Shown: in pieces, positions 17,996 through 26,557 of the stretch
Layout of the letters: each line of letters opens with the position of its first letter
Position numbering within the stretch: position 1 is the first letter of the stretch
Assembly (NCBI RefSeq): GCF_002954775.1
Contig: NZ_PJME01000042.1
Span: forward strand, 21,061-85,060
DNA from: Streptomyces geranii
GTDB lineage: Bacteria > Actinomycetota > Actinomycetes > Streptomycetales > Streptomycetaceae
DNA: 64,000 nt
Direction of reading: 5' to 3'
The notes under the pieces: generated by a model
Databases searched by the model: none
The model's input: the letters and a program-made list of their open reading frames with translations, nothing else
Told to the model about the DNA's origin: nothing
Translations under genes and position numbers: made by a program

Positions 17996-18190
17996 TCAGA
18001 ACTTGATTCCGCCGAGCAGGCTCGCCAGGCTCTCGCCGCCGGCCTTGATGCTCGGGGCGATGGCGGTGCTCGCCAGATAGAAGCCGAACAGCGCGGCGAC
18101 GAAGGCGTGCGACGCCTTGAGCCCGTCCTTCTTGAAGAACAGGAAGACGATGATGCCGAGCAGAACGACGCCTGAGATGGAGAGGATCAT
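17996..18190 (-). CDS. Small two-helix membrane protein
   Basis: 64 residues with AGGAG six bases before the ATG. Hydrophobic helices at about 3-19 and 29-46 are separated by a KKDGLK turn, with a Gly-rich tail. It is the first gene of a two-gene set with the FtsK-like protein. Small membrane partners of this kind accompany FtsK/Tra-like ATPases in Streptomyces; the function is not known. Confidence 0.75.
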   Translation of the reverse strand: MILSISGVVLLGIIVFLFFKKDGLKASHAFVAALFGFYLASTAIAPSIKAGGESLASLLGGIKF

Positions 18191-18437
18191 GAGAGATCTC
18201 CTGGTGTGGTGGGGACAGTCACCATGAGTTCTTCCAGGATCACTGCATGTATCCATACGATAAAAGGTGCAATCGAGTGAATTTCGCCGGATTTCACCCG
18301 GCTGGCGGACCCGTCGGGTGTCATTCGCCGCGGTTCGGGCGCGCTGATCTTTGCCGCCGAGGTGTCGGGTCATGCGCCTGCCGAGCCAGTACTCTGACGA
18401 TTCACCCGTACGGTTGTAACGAGAGGCGGTCCGGCCG

Positions 18438-18830
18438 ATGAGCGAAGCCCCCGACCCGGAGGTCGTGGAGCTGGCGACCAAGGTCTTCGACCTGGCCCGG
18501 CAGGGGCAGACCGAGGCACTCGTGGCGTACGTCGACGCGGGCGTCCCGGCGGACCTCACCAACGACCGCGGCGACTCCCTGGTGATGCTCGCCGCCTACC
18601 ACGGGCACGCGGACGCGGTCCGGGCGCTCCTCGCGCGCGGTGCCGACGGGGACCGGGTGAACGACCGGGGTCAGACCCCGCTCGCCGGGGCTGTTTTCAA
18701 GGGCGCGCAGGACGTCATCCAGGCCCTCCTGGAGGGTGGCGCCAACCCGGCCGCGGGCATGCCCTCGGCCGTCGACACCGCACGGATGTTCGGCAAGACA
18801 GAACTCCTTGAACTGTTCGGCGCACACTGA
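18438..18830 (+). CDS. Ankyrin repeat protein
   Basis: 130 residues. Three ankyrin repeats are readable: ALVAYVDAGVPADLTNDRGD, SLVMLAAYHGHADAVRALLARGADGDRVNDRG, and TPLAGAVFKGAQDVIQALLEGGANPAAG, with a capping repeat TARMFGKTELLELF. It is a soluble protein-binding scaffold of unknown partner. Divergent from the small membrane protein gene 247 bp away. Confidence 0.9.
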   Translation: MSEAPDPEVVELATKVFDLARQGQTEALVAYVDAGVPADLTNDRGDSLVMLAAYHGHADAVRALLARGADGDRVNDRGQTPLAGAVFKGAQDVIQALLEGGANPAAGMPSAVDTARMFGKTELLELFGAH

Positions 18831-19026
18831 GCCGTACGCACTGACCAGCTGAGACACGGAAAACGGGGGAGGCGGAACGGGGCCGCCGGAAATACGGTCG
18901 CGGCAGCTTGAACAGCCGGGTCATCATGACGTCGTGATTCACGGACGCGATGGCTGGGCAGGTGTTGCCGCACCGCGCGGGCCGTGAGGCGGTCCGCATG
19001 GGCCCACCTACGAGAGGCAGAGGAAG

Positions 19027-19086
19027 ATGGTCTACAGCAAGCAGGAAACGGCGGACGCTCCGACGTGTTGTCACGTGGCCAGGTAG
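19027..19086 (+). CDS. 19-residue mini-ORF (candidate leader peptide)
   Basis: ATG 19027 with GAGG nine bases upstream opens 19 codons, MVYSKQETADAPTCCHVAR, then TAG. Third positions are mostly G or C. It ends 45 bp before the HEAT-repeat-like gene on the same strand. The Cys-Cys-His-Val end recalls small leader ORFs found upstream of regulated Streptomyces genes, but I do not recognise the family. The remaining sequence in the 301-bp gap shows nothing else. Confidence 0.4.
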   Translation: MVYSKQETADAPTCCHVAR

Positions 19087-19131
19087 AGCAAGATCCCGGT
19101 TGCGTCGACGCTTGATGTGAGGCTGTTTCCC

Positions 19132-20562
19132 ATGTTCGATCCGGTCATAGCGCCCAGCGGTACGCTGCTCGGCCTGCTCCAGAGGGGCCGCGGCGACGGC
19201 ACGCTGCACGCACTCACCGCACCGCGGACCGAGGCGCTCGCGGCACTGAACCAATGCGTGCTCCGCGACCCCCGCCACGACTGGCAGGTGGAGAACCGCT
19301 CCCTTTACTACGCCCGTCTCTATCTCGACCTCCATGGCGAGCTGGACGAGATCGAGGCCCATCTCTTCGACGCCGAGGACGTCCTCGACACCGACGAGTC
19401 ACGCACCGGGCTCGCCCTCGCGGTCCTCGGCCACCTCGCCTCGTACGGCAGGCGCGACGCGCTCGTACTGCTGCGCAGGTACGCCGCCACGGGCACCAGC
19501 TGGGCCTGGGCGCTGGACGAGCTGGCGCTCAGGGACGACGACGCGGGGCTGCGCGCCCTCGCCGCCCCCGTGCTGGCCCGCTTCGGTACCGACGCGGAGG
19601 GCGAGGCCGAACTCGCCGCCGTCGTGCGGGACGCCTTCGAGCCACGGCCCTGGCGGCTGTGGGCCGACGATCCGCGCGAATCGGTCTCCACGCGCGTGCG
19701 TGCCGCCCAGGAGGCCGGCTGCTTCGACCGATGGCAACGCCAGATGCGACCGTCCGGGCCCCGCCCCGGCTGGAGCGTGCAGGCCGTCTTCGAATGGGCC
19801 CAGCAGGGCATCGACCGCGGCGCCGTGCTCCATGTGCCGGCCGCGCGCTGTCTGACGGCCGTGGCGGGCCCCGAGGACCGGCCGCAGATCCTGGAGGCGG
19901 CCCGCAGCGGCGGCGACGGCGCCCGCTGCACGGCGCTGCGCTATCTCGCGGACGGCAATGATCCCGACGCCCTCGGCCTGATCGAGGGCGCGGTCTCCGA
20001 CGGCACGACGGCCGTCGTGGAAGCCGCCGTGGACGCATTCGAACGTATGCGCAGTATCGCCGCCGTCGACCACGCGCGCGGGTGGGTGCACCGGCCCGAT
20101 CCCCTGGGCGCCGCCGCCGGACGGATGCTCGCCTGTCTGGGCGCCACCCGGGACAGCGACCTCGTCCTGGGAGCCCTCCGGGAGGCCGTACGGGGCGAAG
20201 GACCCGACGCGCCGACCCTGTGGACCCTGGTGGACGGCGCCGGACGGCTCGGGATCGTCTGCGCGGCCCCCGTCCTGCGCCATGTCTACCGCGAGACCGC
20301 CTCGTCCCATCTGCGCGGCCGGGCCGCCCGGGCCCTCGCCGCCACCGATCCCTCCTTCGCCGCGGGCTTCGCCGTCGAATGCCTGTGGGACTGCGAGGAG
20401 ACCACCCGCGAGGTCGCCGCCCGGCACGCCGAGACCGGCGACGCCAGGGTCGTCGAACAGCTCCGCAGGCTCGCCGCCGACCCGGCCGAGGAGGCTGAGG
20501 TCCAGACCGCCGTAAGAAGCCGTATCGGGCCCGATTTCACCCGTCGTATGAACGGCGGATGA
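19132..20562 (+). CDS. HEAT-repeat-like protein
   Basis: 476 residues from ATG 19132 (GTGAGG upstream); an in-frame GTG five codons earlier is possible. The chain is almost all helical, with degenerate HEAT/adaptin-like pairs, for example ALAVLGHLASYGRRDALVLLRRYA, ARCTALRYLADGNDPDALGLIEGA and HLRGRAARALAATDPSFAAGFAVECL. No catalytic motif is seen. Such proteins act as scaffolds. Neighbours give no partner; the mini-ORF just upstream may control it. Confidence 0.75.
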   Translation: MFDPVIAPSGTLLGLLQRGRGDGTLHALTAPRTEALAALNQCVLRDPRHDWQVENRSLYYARLYLDLHGELDEIEAHLFDAEDVLDTDESRTGLALAVLGHLASYGRRDALVLLRRYAATGTSWAWALDELALRDDDAGLRALAAPVLARFGTDAEGEAELAAVVRDAFEPRPWRLWADDPRESVSTRVRAAQEAGCFDRWQRQMRPSGPRPGWSVQAVFEWAQQGIDRGAVLHVPAARCLTAVAGPEDRPQILEAARSGGDGARCTALRYLADGNDPDALGLIEGAVSDGTTAVVEAAVDAFERMRSIAAVDHARGWVHRPDPLGAAAGRMLACLGATRDSDLVLGALREAVRGEGPDAPTLWTLVDGAGRLGIVCAAPVLRHVYRETASSHLRGRAARALAATDPSFAAGFAVECLWDCEETTREVAARHAETGDARVVEQLRRLAADPAEEAEVQTAVRSRIGPDFTRRMNGG

Positions 20563-20690
20563 CTCGGGGGTCAGGAGCGCGTGGACGCGCACCGACCCGC
20601 GAGGGGGCGGTGCGCAACGCTCATGGGACGTTTCCCGGCCGGAAAGATCGACGTTGACGCGAGCACGTCCAGTACGGCGACAACACCCCT

Positions 20691-21815
20691 ATGCGTGTCG
20701 TCATCGTGACCGAATCCTTTCCCCCCGATGTGAACGGCGTGGCCCACTGCGCGCTCCAGACCGCCCGGCACCTCGTCGATCGCGGTCACGTTCCCCTCGT
20801 CGTCGCCCCGGCCACCGCCGCCGGGACCGGGCCCGACGCCTCGGCGCCGTGCCCCGTCGTCCGTGTCCCCTCCCTACCGCTCCCGGGCTACCCCCAGGTC
20901 CGCGTCGCCCTCCCCAGCCGACGCGTCGCCGCCGCGATCACCGAGCACCGCGCGGACATCGTCCACCTGGCGAGCCCCTTCATCCTCGGCGTGCGCGGCA
21001 TGGCCGCCGCCGCCCGGCTCGGCATCCCCGCCGTGGCCGTCTACCAGACCGATCTGGCCGGATACGCTCGCACGTACGTTCATGCGGGTGAGGCGGCAGC
21101 CTGGCGCCGCATCCGCTCCGTCCACGCCGCCGCCGACCTGACCCTCGCGCCGTCCAGCGCGGCCCTGCACGACCTGGAGACGCACGGCGTGCCCCGGGTG
21201 AAGCTCTGGCAGCGCGGGGTGGACACCGTGCGCTTCCGCCCCGAACTGCGGGACGAGTCCATCCGCCGCGAACTCGCCCCGAACGGCGAGCTGATCGTCG
21301 GCTACGTCGGCCGGCTCGCCCCCGAGAAGCAGGTCGAACTCCTCGCCGGGGTCTGCGGCCTCGACGGCGTACGGGTCGTCGTCGTGGGCGACGGTCCCAG
21401 CGAGCCGGGACTGCGCGAGCAGCTGCCCGGGGCGGTCTTCCTGGGCCGCCGCACCGGCGACGAACTCGCCCGGATCTTCGCCTCGCTGGACGTCTTCGCG
21501 CACACCGGCCCCTTCGAGACCTTCTGCCAGACCGTGCAGGAGGCCATGGCGAGCGGCGTCCCGGTCGTCGCGCCCGCCGCCGGCGGACCGCTCGACCTGG
21601 TCGCCCACGGCCGCACCGGCTTGCTGGTCCCGCCGCGCGACGCGGCGGCCGTACGGGACGCGGTCTGGTCCCTGGCCGGTGACCCGGCGCTGCGGGCCGC
21701 GTACGGCGCCGCCGCGCGGGCGATGGTCGAGGGCCGCACCTGGGCGGCCGTCGGCGACCAGCTCGTCGGCCACTACGGCGACATCCTCACCGCGCGGACG
21801 GTGGTGGCGGCGTGA
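20691..21815 (+). CDS. GT4 glycosyltransferase, GDP-mannose mannosyltransferase-like (MgtA/PimB type)
   Basis: 374 residues. GT-B fold with N-terminal VIVTESFPPDVNGVAHCALQT (the MgtA/PimB-type start), VYQTDLAGYA, GVDTVRFRP, VGYVGRLAPEKQVELL, and donor-binding HTGPFETFCQTVQEAMASG with its E-x7-E pair. Relatives transfer mannose to glycolipids such as phosphatidylinositol or glucuronyl-diacylglycerol at the inner membrane face. It overlaps the next glycosyltransferase by 4 bp, so both enzymes are made together. No ribosome binding site is visible. Confidence 0.88.
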   Translation: MRVVIVTESFPPDVNGVAHCALQTARHLVDRGHVPLVVAPATAAGTGPDASAPCPVVRVPSLPLPGYPQVRVALPSRRVAAAITEHRADIVHLASPFILGVRGMAAAARLGIPAVAVYQTDLAGYARTYVHAGEAAAWRRIRSVHAAADLTLAPSSAALHDLETHGVPRVKLWQRGVDTVRFRPELRDESIRRELAPNGELIVGYVGRLAPEKQVELLAGVCGLDGVRVVVVGDGPSEPGLREQLPGAVFLGRRTGDELARIFASLDVFAHTGPFETFCQTVQEAMASGVPVVAPAAGGPLDLVAHGRTGLLVPPRDAAAVRDAVWSLAGDPALRAAYGAAARAMVEGRTWAAVGDQLVGHYGDILTARTVVAA

Positions 21816-23014
21816 ACGGCGAGCCCCCCTGCACCGCGACCGGCCCGCTGCGCATCGTCCGGCTGGCCAACTTCGTCGCCCCCGCCTCGGGCGGCCTGCG
21901 CACCGCGCTGCGCGAACTGGGCACCGGCTACCGGGCCGCCGGGCACGAACCCGTCCTCATCGTGCCCGGCGAGCGCGCGAGCGACCGCGACACCGAGCAG
22001 GGCCGTGTGATCACCCTGCCCGGCCCGCTGCTGCCCGGCACCGGCGGCTACCGCGTCCTCACCGACAAGCGGCGCGTCGCCGCCCTGCTCGAATCACTCG
22101 CGCCGGACCGCCTGGAGGTGTCCGACCGGACCACCCTCAGGTGGACCGGCCGGTGGGCGCGCAGGGCCCGCGTCCCCGCGGTGATGGTCTCCCACGAGAC
22201 CGCCGACGGAGTCCTGCGCACCTGGGGCCTCTCGGAGAACCTCTCCCGGCGCGCAGCCGACGCCCTCAACGTCCGTACGGCACACACCTACGCGCGCGTG
22301 GTGTGCACCACCGAGTTCGCCGAGCGCGAGTTCGTCCGGATCGGCGCCCGCAATGTCGTACGGGCCCCGCTGGGCGTCGACCTGGTCCTGCGGCACCCGT
22401 CGCTGCGGGACCCGGAGCTGCGCGCCCTGCACGCGCGCGGGGACGAGACGCTCCTGGTGATGTGCTCCCGGCTGTCCGTCGAGAAGCGGCCGGGAACGGC
22501 CCTGGACGCCCTGGAGGCGCTCCTGCGGCGCGGGCACCGGACACGGCTCGTGGTGGCCGGGGACGGGCCGCTGCGGGCCCGCCTGGAGCAGCGGGCGCGC
22601 GAGCGCCGGTTGCCGGTCACCTTCCTCGGGCACGTCGCCGACCGGGCACTGTTGGGCGGACTCCAGGCGTCCGCCGACGTGTGCCTGGCCCCCGGGCCCG
22701 CCGAGACGTTCGGGCTCGCCGCGCTGGAGGCCATGGCCTGCGGTACGCCCGTGGTCGTCAGCGCGTCCTCCGCGTTGCCCGAGGTGATCGGCTCCGCCGG
22801 AGCCGTCGCGGCCGACGACGGTGAGGCCTTCGCGGACGCCGTACGGCTGCTGCTTGCACGGCCCGAGCGGGAGCGCCGGGAGACGGCACGCGCGCGTGCG
22901 GAGTGCTTCGGCTGGTCGGCCGCCGTGGAGGCGTTCCTCGCGGCGCACGACGCGCGGGTGCCGTCCGCCGGTGACGTGCCCGTGCGGCCCGTCGTGCCGG
23001 AGGGCGTCGCATGA
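21812..23014 (+). CDS. GT4 glycosyltransferase
   Basis: 400 residues from GTG, coupled by GTGA overlap to the preceding gene. GT-B fold: RLANFVAPASGGLRTALREL at the N-terminus, PLGVDLVLRHP, MCSRLSVEKRPGTALDAL, VVAGDGPLRARLE, and APGPAETFGLAALEAMACG with the E-x7-E pair. The acceptor is unknown. The set of two GT4 enzymes plus a GDSL hydrolase suggests glycolipid or wall-glycan synthesis and trimming. Confidence 0.88.
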   Translation: MNGEPPCTATGPLRIVRLANFVAPASGGLRTALRELGTGYRAAGHEPVLIVPGERASDRDTEQGRVITLPGPLLPGTGGYRVLTDKRRVAALLESLAPDRLEVSDRTTLRWTGRWARRARVPAVMVSHETADGVLRTWGLSENLSRRAADALNVRTAHTYARVVCTTEFAEREFVRIGARNVVRAPLGVDLVLRHPSLRDPELRALHARGDETLLVMCSRLSVEKRPGTALDALEALLRRGHRTRLVVAGDGPLRARLEQRARERRLPVTFLGHVADRALLGGLQASADVCLAPGPAETFGLAALEAMACGTPVVVSASSALPEVIGSAGAVAADDGEAFADAVRLLLARPERERRETARARAECFGWSAAVEAFLAAHDARVPSAGDVPVRPVVPEGVA

Positions 23015-23868
23015 GACCGCTGCGGTTCGTGGCGCTCGGCGACTCGCTGACCGAGGGCGTGGGCGATCGCGTGGACGACGGGTGGCGCGGCTGGGCCGCG
23101 CTGCTCGCCGGCGGGTTCGGCGACACGCCGGCCGAGTTCACCAACCTCGCGGTCAGCGGGGCCCAGACGCGTGACGTGCTGGAGAAGCAGACGCCGACGG
23201 GTCTCGGCCTCGAACCGGACGTCGTGTCCGTCGTCATCGGCGTGAACGACACCCTGCGCCGCACCTTCGACATCCACGCGGTGGCCGCCCGGCTCGACGA
23301 GGTCTACGCGGCCTTCACCGAGCGGGGCGCCCTCCTGCTCACGGCGTGCCTGCCCGACCCCGGGGCGATGCTGGGCCTGCCCGGCGTCCTGGCGAACCCG
23401 CTGGCCCGACGCCAACGGGCGGTCAACACGGTCGTCCACGCCCTCTCCGAGCGCTACGGCGCCGTGCATCTGCACGCCGCCGAGGGGGAGTGGCTCCGGG
23501 GGCGCGAGATGTGGAGCGCGGACCGGCTGCACCCCGGCGAGCAGGGCCATCGGCAGCTGGCGGTCCGCTTCCACATGCTGCTCACGGAGGCGGGCGTAGC
23601 GGACGGGGCGGGCCCGTCGGCCGCGCCGGAACGCCCCGCGCCCACCCGGTCGGCCAGTCTGCGCTGGCTGGCCACGGCGGGCACGGGCTGGGTGGCGCGG
23701 CGCTGCACCGACCTGCTGCCGCAACTGCTGCGGCTGGCCGCCCAGGAGGTCCGGCATCGCGCGCGGGGCACGAGCGCGCGTCTCGACCTGGGGGCGTCGC
23801 ACGCCGTGGCGGCGGCCCTGGCCGCGTTGGCGGTCGGGGAGCACGGGGTCGGGCCGGACGTGGCGTAG
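23011..23868 (+). CDS. SGNH/GDSL hydrolase
   Basis: 285 residues, overlapping the upstream gene by 4 bp (ATGA). The four SGNH blocks are present: FVALGDSLTEGVGD (Ser 11), AVSGAQTRDVL (Gly), VVIGVNDTLRRTF (Asn) and SADRLHPGEQGH (Asp/His). No signal peptide, so it is cytosolic, unlike secreted lipases. The C-terminal 80 residues after the catalytic His are an extra helical tail rich in Arg. It likely removes acyl or acetyl groups from a carbohydrate or glycolipid made by the coupled glycosyltransferases (inference). Confidence 0.88.
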   Translation: MRPLRFVALGDSLTEGVGDRVDDGWRGWAALLAGGFGDTPAEFTNLAVSGAQTRDVLEKQTPTGLGLEPDVVSVVIGVNDTLRRTFDIHAVAARLDEVYAAFTERGALLLTACLPDPGAMLGLPGVLANPLARRQRAVNTVVHALSERYGAVHLHAAEGEWLRGREMWSADRLHPGEQGHRQLAVRFHMLLTEAGVADGAGPSAAPERPAPTRSASLRWLATAGTGWVARRCTDLLPQLLRLAAQEVRHRARGTSARLDLGASHAVAAALAALAVGEHGVGPDVA

Positions 23869-24246
23869 AACTCGGGCGCCGGTCGGGACCGGAGGGGCCC
23901 GTGAAGCGAACGGCTGAGGCGAGCGGGGCGCACCCGGGTCCCCGCGTGGCGTGGTTGTCGTGGGGCTGGTTCGAGCGCGGGGGATGCTCTGGTGCACGGC
24001 GGCGGAGACGTCGTCCCGCCCTTCGCGGCGGGCGATGGGAGAGGGTCCGACCATGGCGCGGGGGAGCCCGCCCGGGCCCTTCGAGGCGACCTGGAACGCC
24101 CCGGGGCCGTCCCTCGCGCGAGGAACCCGAATCTGGGTGAGCCGAGCGAGGGGAGGCGAACGGGGCGAGGCGAGAGCGCGGAGCAGGCGCCCGACGGCCA
24201 CGCGATCGGCAGGCATCGCGCCGCCCCCGGCTCCTTCTCCGGCGTG
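23869..24246. other. Gene-free GC-rich stretch
   Basis: About 380 bp between the SGNH gene and the pxpC terminator. It is rich in GGCGAGCGGGG-like words (23918, 24148-24176) but shows no credible gene, tRNA or clear repeat unit. Confidence 0.5.
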
Positions 24247-24282
24247 CGCCGCTGACAGGGCAGGCCCGCCCGGTCAGCGGCG
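24247..24282 (-). terminator. Hairpin overlapping the pxpC stop codon
   Basis: CGCCGCTGAC pairs with GTCAGCGGCG, 10 bp perfect with a 16-nt loop that itself can pair. The stem includes the TGA stop of pxpC. Confidence 0.55.
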
Positions 24283-25143
24283 GCGTACCGGCACGAACCT
24301 CACCGGGGTGCCCGGGGTCGCCTGACCTGCTGCGGGCAGGTCGGCTGTGCGGACGACGGCGATCACCGGGTAGCCCCCGGTGGTCGGGTGGTCGGCCAGG
24401 AAGACCACCGGTCTGCCGTCCGGGGGTACCTGGACCGCGCCCAGGACCATGCCCTCACTGGGGAGTTCGCCGGGAAAGGCCCTCTCCAGGGGTGGGCCTT
24501 CCGTACGCAGGCCAATGCGGTTGCTCGCCGAGGACACCCGGTACGTGGACGTCGTGAACGCGCGGAGGGCCGTCGGTGTGAACCAGTCGTCGCGGGGGCC
24601 GACCGTCACCCGGAGGACGAGTTCGGCCGGGGGCGCCGGTTGCGGCGCGACGTCCACGCGCGCGTGGACGCCGATCTCGTGGCCCAGGGGGAGCACCGCG
24701 CCGTGCGTCAGGGGCGGTGGGCCCAGGCCGGACAGCAGGTCGGTGGAGCGGCTGCCGAGGACGGGTTCGACGGTGACTCCGCCGGAGACGGCCACGTAGG
24801 TCCGTACGCCGGAGAGGGCCGTTCCGATGTCCAGCAGCGCGCCCGCCGACACCCGTACCGGAGCGCCCCAGGGCGCCGGGCGGCCGTCCACCGTGACCGG
24901 GCAGGGGGCGCCGCCGACCGCGACGGTGACCGCGCAGCGGGGGCGCAGGGAGCAGCCGTTGAGGGTGGTCTCCAGGACGGCTGCCCCGGGCGGGTTGCCG
25001 ACCAGCCGGTTGACGAGCGCCGCCGCGGGCGCGTCCAGGGCGCCGGAGCGGGGCACCCCGAGATGGGCGTACCCGGGGCGTCCCAGATCCTGCACGGTGG
25101 TCAGCGCCCCGGCCCGTACGACGGCGAGGGCTCGGTCGGTCAT
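24274..25143 (-). CDS. pxpC: 5-oxoprolinase subunit PxpC (biotin-dependent carboxyltransferase family)
   Basis: 289 residues from ATG 25143, which overlaps the pxpB stop (ATGA). Family blocks: VVRAGALTTVQDLGRPGYAH at 7-26, GVPRSGALD, VAVSGG, SSASNRIGLRTEGPPLER, GELPSEGMVLGAVQVPPDG and FLADHPTTGGYPVIA. The AHS2 domain forms, with PxpB, the heteromer that decarboxylates or opens 5-oxoproline together with PxpA in an ATP-dependent reaction giving L-glutamate. It is the last gene of the operon. Confidence 0.93.
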   Translation of the reverse strand: MTDRALAVVRAGALTTVQDLGRPGYAHLGVPRSGALDAPAAALVNRLVGNPPGAAVLETTLNGCSLRPRCAVTVAVGGAPCPVTVDGRPAPWGAPVRVSAGALLDIGTALSGVRTYVAVSGGVTVEPVLGSRSTDLLSGLGPPPLTHGAVLPLGHEIGVHARVDVAPQPAPPAELVLRVTVGPRDDWFTPTALRAFTTSTYRVSSASNRIGLRTEGPPLERAFPGELPSEGMVLGAVQVPPDGRPVVFLADHPTTGGYPVIAVVRTADLPAAGQATPGTPVRFVPVRRR

Positions 25144-25775
25144 CGGCATGCCACCCGCACGAAACGGACCCGGGTGCCCGGAGACAGCAGAGCGGCGGGC
25201 ACGCGCGCGTGGTCCCACAGGACCGCGTCCGTCGTACCGATCAGCTGCCAGCCGCCCGGCGACGAACGCGGGTACACGCCCGTGTACGGGCCCGCCAGCG
25301 CCACCGAACCGGCTGGGACGGAGGTACGCGGGGTCGCGCGGCGCGGTACGTCGTAGCGGGACGGGAGGCCGGTGAGGTAGCCGAAGCCGGGTGCGAAACC
25401 GCAGAACGCGACCCGGAACTCGGTGTCCGCGTGGATGCCGGCCACCGCCTCCTCGGATACGCCCCACAGGGCGGCGACGTCGGCGAGGTCCGGGCCGTCG
25501 TAACGGACCCGGAGTTCGACGATCTCCTGGGTGAGGGGGAGCACCGGGGGCACCTCTGAGGCGGTCAGTTCGGCGGCCAGGCGGGCGGGGTCGGGGAGGC
25601 CGTCCAGGAGGACCGTACGGGCCGCGGGGACGATCTCCCGTACGGCCAGTGTGCCCTCCGCGCGGCGGCGCAGCAGTTCCGCGTGCAGGGCCTGGGCCTC
25701 CTCGCCGGAGGAGACCTCTACCAGCAGTGCGTCGTCGCCCAGGGGAAGCGCCCGCATGCCCTTCGTGCCGCTCAT
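25140..25775 (-). CDS. pxpB: 5-oxoprolinase subunit PxpB (KipI-like)
   Basis: 211 residues from ATG 25775 (GGAGG seven bases upstream), overlapping pxpA by 4 bp. AHS1/KipI-type domain: LPLGDDALLVEV near the N-terminus, EIVELRVRYDGPDLADVA, and the conserved FCGFAPGFGYLTGLP and AGPYTGVYPRSSPGGWQLIG blocks. It pairs with PxpC in the 5-oxoprolinase complex; the Bacillus homologue KipI also inhibits a sporulation kinase, a role not implied here. Confidence 0.93.
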   Translation of the reverse strand: MSGTKGMRALPLGDDALLVEVSSGEEAQALHAELLRRRAEGTLAVREIVPAARTVLLDGLPDPARLAAELTASEVPPVLPLTQEIVELRVRYDGPDLADVAALWGVSEEAVAGIHADTEFRVAFCGFAPGFGYLTGLPSRYDVPRRATPRTSVPAGSVALAGPYTGVYPRSSPGGWQLIGTTDAVLWDHARVPAALLSPGTRVRFVRVACR

Positions 25776-26524
25776 GCGAACGCCTCCACGCGGACGCCCG
25801 ACGCCTCCAGCCGCTCCCGGACCCGGCGGGCCAGGTCCACCGCGCCCGGTGTGTCGCCGTGCACGCACAGGGAGCGGGCACGGACCGCGAGGGGCGTCCC
25901 CGAGCGCGCCGCGATCACTCCCGTCCGGGCGAGGGTCACGGAGCGGGCCACCACCGCCTCCGGGTCGGTCACCAGCGCCCCCTCCTGGCCGCGCGGCACG
26001 AGGGTGCCCTCGTCGGTGTACGCGCGGTCCGCGAACGCCTCCGTGACGGCCGGGAGGCCCGCCCCCTGGGCCAGTTCCAGCAGGCGCGAGCCCGGCAGCC
26101 CGAGCACGGGCAGGCTGCCGCCGGCCAGGAGCACACCGTCGATCACCGCCTTCGCCTGTTCCTCGTCGTGCACGGCACGGTTGTAGAGCGCGCCGTGCGG
26201 CTTGACGTACGACACGCGCGTGCCCGCCGCCCGTGCGAAGACCTCAAGGGCGCCGATCTGATAGGCCACCTCGGCCGTCAGCTCGTCGGACGGCACGTCC
26301 ATCGCGCGCCGCCCGAACCCCGCGAGGTCGCGGTAGGAGACCTGGGCGCCGATCCGTACGCCGCGCCGGGCCGCCAGCTCGCACACCCGCCGCATGGTGA
26401 CCGCGTCCCCCGCGTGGAAGCCGCAGGCCACGTTGGCGCTGGTGACGACGGACAGCAGCTGTTCGTCGTCGGTCAGCCGCCAGCGGCCGAAGCCCTCGCC
26501 GAGGTCGGCGTTCAGGTCGATCAT
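25772..26524 (-). CDS. pxpA: 5-oxoprolinase subunit PxpA (LamB/YcsF family)
   Basis: 250 residues, full length. MIDLNADLGEGFGRW opens the LamB/YcsF domain; further motifs are TSANVACGFHAGDA, GAQVSYRDLAGFGRR, YVKPHGALYN, EAFADRAYTDEG and CVHGDTPGAV. The (beta/alpha)7-barrel enzyme works with PxpB/PxpC to convert 5-oxoproline, a spontaneous glutamine breakdown product, to glutamate. The start has AGGAGTCCCGGAATG upstream, and its end overlaps pxpB. Confidence 0.95.
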   Translation of the reverse strand: MIDLNADLGEGFGRWRLTDDEQLLSVVTSANVACGFHAGDAVTMRRVCELAARRGVRIGAQVSYRDLAGFGRRAMDVPSDELTAEVAYQIGALEVFARAAGTRVSYVKPHGALYNRAVHDEEQAKAVIDGVLLAGGSLPVLGLPGSRLLELAQGAGLPAVTEAFADRAYTDEGTLVPRGQEGALVTDPEAVVARSVTLARTGVIAARSGTPLAVRARSLCVHGDTPGAVDLARRVRERLEASGVRVEAFA

Positions 26525-26557
26525 TCCGGGACTCCTGTCACGCTTGTCGCGCTCCGG

